Of a DNA stretch of 20,016 nucleotides, positions 14,669 to 20,016 are shown one piece after another. The first letter of the stretch is position 1. Each line of letters begins with the position of its first letter. The position numbers were made by a program, and so were the translations under genes. Source of the stretch: Brevinema_A sp051647535. Lineage in GTDB: Bacteria > Spirochaetota > Brevinematia > Brevinematales > Brevinemataceae. The stretch covers positions 1 through 20,016 of the forward strand of contig JBOFEA010000029.1 in assembly GCA_051647535.1 (NCBI GenBank), given 5' to 3'. A model generated the notes under the pieces. That model was not told the DNA's origin, ran no database searches, and worked only from the letters and a program-made list of their open reading frames with translations.

Positions 14669-14719
14669 TCTTAGAATAGATTTATTTACACATTAGAATA
14701 ATAAAATTCTAGGAATTTA

Positions 14720-16420
14720 ATGCAGACAAAAACTATACTTTCTTCCTCTCACATCGATACACATAACTATATGTTGACCAAACAAGAGATTTTTAATGAA
14801 ATCAATTTAGAATTGAGTCTTGATAATAATCGTATTTCATATCTTTCTCAAAAAACCAAATCCAATTATAATTTTATTATTTGGTTAAATATTTGTGCAT
14901 TAACTCTTGCAACCTTAGGTGGAATTACTGTATATCATATTTTTAAAGAACAAAGTGTTCGTTTGGTGGCTGGACATACAGCAATCAGAACTTTAGAAAC
15001 AACATTACTACAGCAACTTAATAAACAATACCAGCTTGATTTAGCCAGTAAAGAATTGGAAATAGCCAAAATTAGAGAAAATTTGGAATTAGCTGAAGCT
15101 GAATTAACAAAAACAAAAAATCAAATTCAAACAGAAGTTGATACCCAACTTCAAGAGCAGAAAAAAATCTTGGAAGAGAAATTACAAAAGGAATTGAAAG
15201 GTAAAAGTATTCAAGAACAAGAAAAAATACGTACAACTTATATAGAAGAACTGAAACGTATAGAAGAACAGTCTAAACAAATTGCTCTTCAAAAAACTCA
15301 AGAGTTTGAAATGCAATACAAACAAATTAAAGAAAAAAACGAACAAGAACGTTTGGCACTTCAACAAGAACTGGATAAAGTAAAAAAAGATGCCCACCAA
15401 GCTCAGCAGGTTCAAAAAAGTAAAGAAGTTAAACAAATAACGCCAGTATCATCCGGTTTGTCCAAAAATCAACTGTTAGACAAAAATATTGCAAATACTT
15501 TTTTAAAAATAGAAAAACTTTTGTCATCCGAACAATTTAATAAGATTGAAAATGAATTAAGAAAAATACAAATATTCTATCTTAATGCTCACGATACAGA
15601 TATTATTTTAGAAAAAAAAGAAGCAGATTTTCTTTTTGTAAGTATTGTACAAAAATATCTATCTATGCTTCAAAATAATAGTGAATCAAAAAAATCAACA
15701 AATTCAGTATCTCAAGATCAAAGTTTAAAAATTTTACTTACCGAGCTGCAAACTTTAAAACAGTTGATCAACTCTAATTCAAAAAGAACTGCTCAGATTG
15801 ATAATAAAATTAAACAAATTCAGACTCAAACTCCTCAAATTACTGAGTTTGCCGATTCGTATGCCAAATATTCAAAATACGGAACATCTAATAAGGTCAA
15901 TCAGTTAATAGCAAAAGCAGATAAATATATGGAGAAACAACAATATCGTGAGGCAGTCAATCAATATCAAGATATTTTACGTCTATACCCGGATACCCCG
16001 GAACAAAATAGAATACTAAATTCTTTATATGAAGCAATTAAATTAGAATTTCAAAAACAAGGAAATAATATTCCGGTAAATAATTCGGAAAAACTTTCAA
16101 AAATCCAACAAACTGCTAAAAATCTACTAAAAAATTCTGATTCGCAAAATACAAATATTAAAATTGTATATATGCAGACTCCATCTGGTTATATTGCTGA
16201 TATATCCAGAGATACTGCTATTGTTTCACTAACACCAGGACTGTATATTAAAAAAAATACTGTACTCCATGTTTTCAGAATTGCACCAGGAAACAATCTA
16301 CAATTAAACAAAATAGGAACAGCTACAGTAAAACATTCAGAACGTAAAGGAATTTTAACTATTTCCATAAAAGATAAGGATTTTCGAATAGGAGATCTTA
16401 TTTATATTTTTATTGATTAA
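14720..16420 (+). CDS. membrane-anchored coiled-coil protein with TPR-like and C-terminal beta domains (566 aa)
   Basis: A short cytoplasmic-looking N-terminus is followed by one transmembrane helix (about 51-74). A long Glu/Lys/Gln-rich coiled coil (about 90-230) comes next, then a helical region, a TPR-like helix pair (about 399-435, KADKYMEKQQYREAVNQYQD), and a C-terminal beta domain (about 480-566) with GYIADISRDTAIVSLTPG and FRIGDLIYIF. That last pattern resembles small barrel domains at the ends of other envelope proteins. AGGAA lies about 5 bp before the ATG, inside a small hairpin (AAATTC-TAG-GAATTT, 14704-14718). I do not recognise the family; a structural or tethering role in the periplasm is plausible. 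No terminator is seen after it. Confidence 0.85.
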   Translation: MQTKTILSSSHIDTHNYMLTKQEIFNEINLELSLDNNRISYLSQKTKSNYNFIIWLNICALTLATLGGITVYHIFKEQSVRLVAGHTAIRTLETTLLQQLNKQYQLDLASKELEIAKIRENLELAEAELTKTKNQIQTEVDTQLQEQKKILEEKLQKELKGKSIQEQEKIRTTYIEELKRIEEQSKQIALQKTQEFEMQYKQIKEKNEQERLALQQELDKVKKDAHQAQQVQKSKEVKQITPVSSGLSKNQLLDKNIANTFLKIEKLLSSEQFNKIENELRKIQIFYLNAHDTDIILEKKEADFLFVSIVQKYLSMLQNNSESKKSTNSVSQDQSLKILLTELQTLKQLINSNSKRTAQIDNKIKQIQTQTPQITEFADSYAKYSKYGTSNKVNQLIAKADKYMEKQQYREAVNQYQDILRLYPDTPEQNRILNSLYEAIKLEFQKQGNNIPVNNSEKLSKIQQTAKNLLKNSDSQNTNIKIVYMQTPSGYIADISRDTAIVSLTPGLYIKKNTVLHVFRIAPGNNLQLNKIGTATVKHSERKGILTISIKDKDFRIGDLIYIFID

Positions 16421-16441
16421 AAATAATATTAAATTTATTAT
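16413..16441 (+). promoter_or_regulatory. possible promoter of the first ankyrin gene
   Basis: TTGATT (16413-16418, overlapping the previous stop codon), 17 bp, TATTAT (16436-16441). Since no terminator precedes it, readthrough from the upstream gene is equally possible. Confidence 0.4.
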
Positions 16442-16521
16442 AAACATTCCGATAATAATATAAAATAATGAGAATATATTATATTCCATAATTGTTTCTT
16501 CAAAAATTAAAGGATATATCA

Positions 16522-17802
16522 ATGAAAACAAAACTACTTTTATTATTATATTTCATAAGTATGAGTTCTTACCTTATTGCTCAAGATGCAGGTTACGAAG
16601 AAACTGCAGGTTATGAAGATACTGGATATGAAGATACTGGATATGCAGATACCGAAAATACTGATGCCGAAAATACTGATACATATCAAGATGCGGCAGC
16701 TGATTATGCAGCAACAGCAGATACAACCCCCATTTCTCCGGCGGTACCTGTACAAGAAGAAAATTGTATTATTGAGTTAAAGAATTTGATTTCTCAAGGC
16801 AAAAGTATTGAAGATTCGGATACTAACGGAACAACACCATTGATGAAAGCTTCGGAACAAGGGTATCTTAACGTAGTCAAATTTCTCTTAGAAAGCGGTG
16901 CTGATCCCAATCTTAGAGGGCGTTTTGGTCAAACAGCATTAGATGAAGCTGTAAAAAAGAAACAATTACCTATTGTTCAGTTATTGATCAGTAATAATGC
17001 AAATATCAATATATTTGATAAAGACAAAAAAACCATCTTAATGACTGCTGCTCAAACAGGGGATCTTACTATTCTAAAGTTTTTAGTGACTTCAGGAGCG
17101 TTAGTAGGATCTAGAGATAATACAGGAATGACGGCACTATCATATGGAGTTCTATCCGGTAATTTGGATATCGTTAAATACTTGATTGAAGAAAAGGGAG
17201 CTGATATTAATGCTGCTGACAATCAAGGTAAAACCCCATTGATGCACTCTCTGGAAAAAGCAAGATATAATATTGCAACATATTTAATGATTAAAGGTGC
17301 TAACACAGTTGTTGCAGATAACTTAGGAAATTCCGGATTAACATATGCTGTTCGTGCAGGTAATATTACTATTATTCAAACAATTATAACAGCAGGTGGC
17401 GATGTTAATATTCAAGATACATCAGGAAGAACACCTCTAATGTATGCTGTTAATGCAAAAAATAAAGCAGTTGTAGATTTCCTAGTCTCTAAAGGTGCAA
17501 ATCTCGATCTGCAAGATAACGAAGGTTGGACAGCATTAATGTTCGCAGCGAGTGACGGTTCATTAGATATTGTAAAATCTCTTATTAACAAAAATGCCCG
17601 TCTAGATCTTCAGAACAAATTCGGACAAACAGCATTAATGCGTGCTGTAATTTGGGGACAACTAACTATGGTTAAATATTTGGTAGGTAAAGGGGCTCTT
17701 ACCGGTATTAAAGATAATTCAGGTAAGAACGCCTTAATGTGGGCTGGAGAAAGAGGCGATACCAATATTATTGAATATTTAATGATGGACAAAAATATAT
17801 AA
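16522..17802 (+). CDS. exported ankyrin-repeat protein with ten repeats (426 aa)
   Basis: ATG at 16522 is preceded by AAAGG at 8 bp and opens a signal peptide (MKTKLLLLLYFISMSSYLIAQ); an earlier in-frame start lacks both. After the signal comes an acidic low-complexity stretch (about 22-75) of GYEDT-type units and Ala/Thr, then a capping helix and ten ankyrin repeats of about 33 residues from about residue 100 to the end, with the usual G-TPLM-A--G and IVK-L---GA motifs. Ankyrin repeats bind other proteins; the exported location suggests partners in the periplasm or outside the cell. No enzyme domain is present. It is followed by a related gene. Confidence 0.9.
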   Translation: MKTKLLLLLYFISMSSYLIAQDAGYEETAGYEDTGYEDTGYADTENTDAENTDTYQDAAADYAATADTTPISPAVPVQEENCIIELKNLISQGKSIEDSDTNGTTPLMKASEQGYLNVVKFLLESGADPNLRGRFGQTALDEAVKKKQLPIVQLLISNNANINIFDKDKKTILMTAAQTGDLTILKFLVTSGALVGSRDNTGMTALSYGVLSGNLDIVKYLIEEKGADINAADNQGKTPLMHSLEKARYNIATYLMIKGANTVVADNLGNSGLTYAVRAGNITIIQTIITAGGDVNIQDTSGRTPLMYAVNAKNKAVVDFLVSKGANLDLQDNEGWTALMFAASDGSLDIVKSLINKNARLDLQNKFGQTALMRAVIWGQLTMVKYLVGKGALTGIKDNSGKNALMWAGERGDTNIIEYLMMDKNI

Positions 17803-17819
17803 AATTATGGTTATTTAAT

Positions 17820-17885
17820 AATTATCCTTCCTATTTTTATTAGTAATTTATCAATAGAGAATTCTAGAAAATAGGAAGGATAATT
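17820..17885. other. long inverted repeat between the two ankyrin genes
   Basis: AATTATCCTTCCTATTTT (17820-17837) is the exact reverse complement of 17868-17885: an 18-bp perfect stem with a 30-nt loop. No T-run follows on the plus strand, so it does not look like a standard terminator. It ends 12 bp before the Shine-Dalgarno of the next gene and could act as an attenuator, an RNA processing site, or an mRNA-stabilising hairpin. Confidence 0.8.
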
Positions 17886-17908
17886 GCAAATATCATTAGG
17901 AGAGCGGG

Positions 17909-20016
17909 ATGCGGTTTATTTTTCAAATAGCAATTATATTTATCACCATATTAAATTTTAAAATAAACACTCATGCTGACGACCGATTAATAGAAATCAT
18001 TAATAGAAATAATGTTAAAGAATTTGAAATATATATTACAAATATTCAGCAAATAAACTTTAGAGATCCTAATGGCTCTACATACCTAATGATGGCTATT
18101 GCTGTAAATAATGATTATTTTGTAAAAGAATTGCTAAAAAAAAATATTAATATTAATATTGCGAACAGATTTGGCTGGAATGCTTTAATGATAGCTAGTT
18201 TTAATGGCAATAAGAAAATAGTTTCCATGCTTTTAAATTCAAAAAAAATCGAAAATATTAATCATAAAAATGAAGATGGTTGCTCTGCACTTACTATAGC
18301 AGCAAGAAATGGTCATAAGAATATTGTTGATCTTCTTCAAAAGTTTGGAGCAGATATAAATTCGACATCTACAGAAGGCAAATCAGGTTTTCTTCTTGCT
18401 ATACAAAATGGATATTTGGATACAGCAAAGTTTTTTTATAACAACAAATATAAGAGTGTATATGCTATTGTTAAACCTAAAGCTGAAAAGAAATCAACGC
18501 CTAAAGAAGATAAAACTAAAGTAAAAGATAAAGCGAAGTCTAATACTAAGCAACAACCTAATGCAAAAGATAAAGCAAAGTCTAATACTAAGCAACAACC
18601 TAATGCAAAAGATAAAGCAAAGTCTAATACTAAGCAACAACCTAATGCAAAAAACAAAGCTAAGCCTAATGCTCAGCAACAACCTAATGCAAAAAACAAA
18701 GCTAAGCCTAATGCTCAGCAACAACCTAATACAAAAAACAAAGCTAAGCCTAATGCTCAGCAACAACCTAATACAAAAAACAAAGCTAAGCCCAATTCTA
18801 CAACACCAAAAAACATAAAAAAAATAGCTTCTATCCAAAATAATATAAATAATCAACAACTTGCTTTTTTAGATATTGAAATTAAAACTCAAAATGCCGC
18901 TAAATCTGGAGTACAACGTTCTGCAACACCAAACACTAAAACTAAAGCACCTATACAAAAAAAACAAGCTCCTTCTCCAAATAATAAAGCTAAACAAGCA
19001 AATCCTAAAAAAGAAACAAAAAAAGTTAACAATAAAAAGCCATCAAAAGAACAAAATTCCAAAAAGAAAGAAGCTAATAAAGAGCGTACTGCCAAAGAGA
19101 AAGAAGCTGATAAAGAGCGTGCTGCTAAAAAGAAAGAAGCTGAGAAAGAACGTGTTGCCAAAGAGAAAGAAGCTGAGAAAGAGCGTGTTACCAAAGAGAA
19201 AGAAGCTGAGAAAGAGCGTGTTGCCAAAGAGAAAGAAGCTGAGAAAGAACGTGTTGCCAAAGAGAAAGAAGCTGAGAAAGAACGTGTTGCCAAAGAGAAA
19301 GAAGCTGAGAAAGAACGTGTTGCCAAAGAGAAAGAAGCTGAGAAAGAGCGTGTTGCTAAAGAGAAAGAAGAACAGCGTATAGCAAAAGAAAAGGCAAAAC
19401 AACAAAAAGCTTTAGAAATGATTAATTATATAGATAAGTCTGCAGATGTAAATGGAATTACAATATTATTATATGCAGTCAATAGTGAAAATGATAAGAT
19501 AACAAAATATATATTAAGTAAACCAAACAATACTCTTATTACAGCAAAAGAAAAGATTTTCGGTTGTACAGCTCTACTATTTGCAGCAGCAAATACCAAT
19601 CTTACGATACTCAAACAACTTTTCAAAGCTGGTGCAGATGTAAATGAACCTAACAATAGTGGAACTACACCTCTAATGCTAGCAGCAAGATGTGGTCATT
19701 TTGATAATGTCAAATACCTTGCATCAAAAGGAGCTAATTTTTTTGCAAAAGATAAGAAAAATGCAGATATTGTTCAATATGCTATAGAAGGAAATAATGA
19801 AAAAATATTAAAATATGTTAAAAATAGACAGAAAAAATTAATATCAACAGGCAAAGGACCAAATAGTAATCCTATTCCTGTTAAGCAAACAACAAAACCT
19901 AATACTCAAAAAAAACCTAATACTACAACACAGACAGCAAAACCTAATACTCAAAAGAAACCTAATACTACAACACAGACAGCAAAACCTAATACTCAAA
20001 AGAAACCTAATACTAC
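17909..20016 (+). CDS. exported ankyrin protein with three tandem-repeat linkers, open at the window end
   Basis: An open frame of 702 codons with no stop before the window edge, starting at ATG with AGGAG 6 bp upstream. A signal peptide (about 1-23, ending NTHA) is followed by four to five ankyrin repeats (about 30-180). Next come a tandem region of 14-residue units KDKAKSNTKQQPNA / KNKAKPNAQQQPNA (206-297), a Lys/Pro/Gln linker, and nine 11-residue charged units KEKEAEKERVA (385-483), which should form a helix. A second ankyrin block (about 497-640) and 15-residue units KPNTQKKPNTTTQTA (from 663, running off the edge) complete it. The order of domains looks unusual. A surface or periplasmic scaffold is likely; partner unknown. 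Confidence 0.9.
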   Translation, partial: MRFIFQIAIIFITILNFKINTHADDRLIEIINRNNVKEFEIYITNIQQINFRDPNGSTYLMMAIAVNNDYFVKELLKKNININIANRFGWNALMIASFNGNKKIVSMLLNSKKIENINHKNEDGCSALTIAARNGHKNIVDLLQKFGADINSTSTEGKSGFLLAIQNGYLDTAKFFYNNKYKSVYAIVKPKAEKKSTPKEDKTKVKDKAKSNTKQQPNAKDKAKSNTKQQPNAKDKAKSNTKQQPNAKNKAKPNAQQQPNAKNKAKPNAQQQPNTKNKAKPNAQQQPNTKNKAKPNSTTPKNIKKIASIQNNINNQQLAFLDIEIKTQNAAKSGVQRSATPNTKTKAPIQKKQAPSPNNKAKQANPKKETKKVNNKKPSKEQNSKKKEANKERTAKEKEADKERAAKKKEAEKERVAKEKEAEKERVTKEKEAEKERVAKEKEAEKERVAKEKEAEKERVAKEKEAEKERVAKEKEAEKERVAKEKEEQRIAKEKAKQQKALEMINYIDKSADVNGITILLYAVNSENDKITKYILSKPNNTLITAKEKIFGCTALLFAAANTNLTILKQLFKAGADVNEPNNSGTTPLMLAARCGHFDNVKYLASKGANFFAKDKKNADIVQYAIEGNNEKILKYVKNRQKKLISTGKGPNSNPIPVKQTTKPNTQKKPNTTTQTAKPNTQKKPNTTTQTAKPNTQKKPNT
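18524..18798 (+). repeat. in-frame 42-bp tandem repeat
   Basis: Six full 42-bp units (18524, 18566, 18608, 18650, 18692, 18734) and a partial seventh within the second ankyrin gene. The first three end SNTKQQPNA and the next three PNAQQQPN(A/T), so two sub-families have amplified one after the other. Long frames on the other strand here are artefacts of the repeat. Confidence 0.95.
19061..19357 (+). repeat. in-frame 33-bp tandem repeat
   Basis: Nine 33-bp units coding for variants of KEKEAEKERVA. Units 5 to 9 are nearly identical in DNA and differ mainly by GAA/GAG and GCC/GCT, which points to recent expansion; units 1 to 3 are diverged. Confidence 0.95.
19895..20016 (+). repeat. in-frame 45-bp tandem repeat reaching the window edge
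   Basis: Two full 45-bp units (19895, 19940) and a third that is cut by the window edge, coding for KPNTQKKPNTTTQTA. The number of units beyond the edge is unknown. Confidence 0.9.

Noticed and set aside
18524..19357. Tandem repeats as a possible CRISPR array
   Set aside because: Units are contiguous, without unique spacers, and are in frame with a coding sequence.
18436..19405. Long overlapping reading frames on both strands across the tandem repeats
   Set aside because: They arise because repeat units whose length is a multiple of three keep every frame open. The true frame is the one continuous from the ATG at 17909, with signal peptide and ankyrin repeats.

Overview
The window is AT-rich, uses the standard genetic code (UGA serves as a stop), and has compact single-gene or two-gene transcription units with near-consensus sigma70 promoters (several TTGACA/TATAAT pairs at 17 bp spacing) and strong hairpin terminators. 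Three small lipoproteins with short lipoboxes ending in Ser-Cys, ankyrin-repeat exported proteins, and a membrane-anchored coiled-coil protein with a C-terminal beta domain suggest a low-GC, diderm, host-associated bacterium. I think of spirochaetes of the Brachyspira/Brevinema type, but this is an inference from gene style; no marker gene settles it.

Left third (1-4600), accessory region. Two 98%-identical non-coding repeats of about 555 bp (362-917 and 2441-2992) flank a GT14-family glycosyltransferase gene; the second lies upstream of a stand-alone beta-class DNA methyltransferase gene. Each repeat carries a near-consensus promoter on the minus strand (TTGACA-17-TATACT) and, about 445 nt downstream, a hairpin followed by a T-run on the same strand. 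I therefore predict that each repeat encodes a structured minus-strand RNA of about 450 nt. A truncated, diverged third copy (910-1040) abuts copy 1. This is the most novel element in the window. A possible 93-aa orphan reading frame lies at the left edge.

Middle (4600-13003), sugar metabolism. A small lipoprotein gene (minus) is followed by the mannitol operon mtlA-mtlD (PTS EIICB and mannitol-1-phosphate 5-dehydrogenase). nagB (glucosamine-6-phosphate deaminase) is convergent with mtlD and shares its terminator. A lipoprotein gene diverges from nagB, then come nagE (GlcNAc PTS EIICB) and a class 3 aldehyde dehydrogenase. MtlA brings in mannitol-1-P, which MtlD turns into fructose-6-P. NagE brings in GlcNAc-6-P, which needs a deacetylase (NagA, not in the window) before NagB makes fructose-6-P. 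Both permeases lack an EIIA domain, so EIIA must be supplied from elsewhere.

Right third (13004-20016), envelope and surface proteins. A large lipoprotein, a membrane-anchored coiled-coil/TPR-like protein, an exported protein with ten ankyrin repeats, and a second ankyrin protein that stays open to the window edge (at least 702 codons). The last alternates ankyrin blocks with three different low-complexity tandem-repeat regions. A long inverted repeat (18-bp perfect stem) separates the two ankyrin genes.
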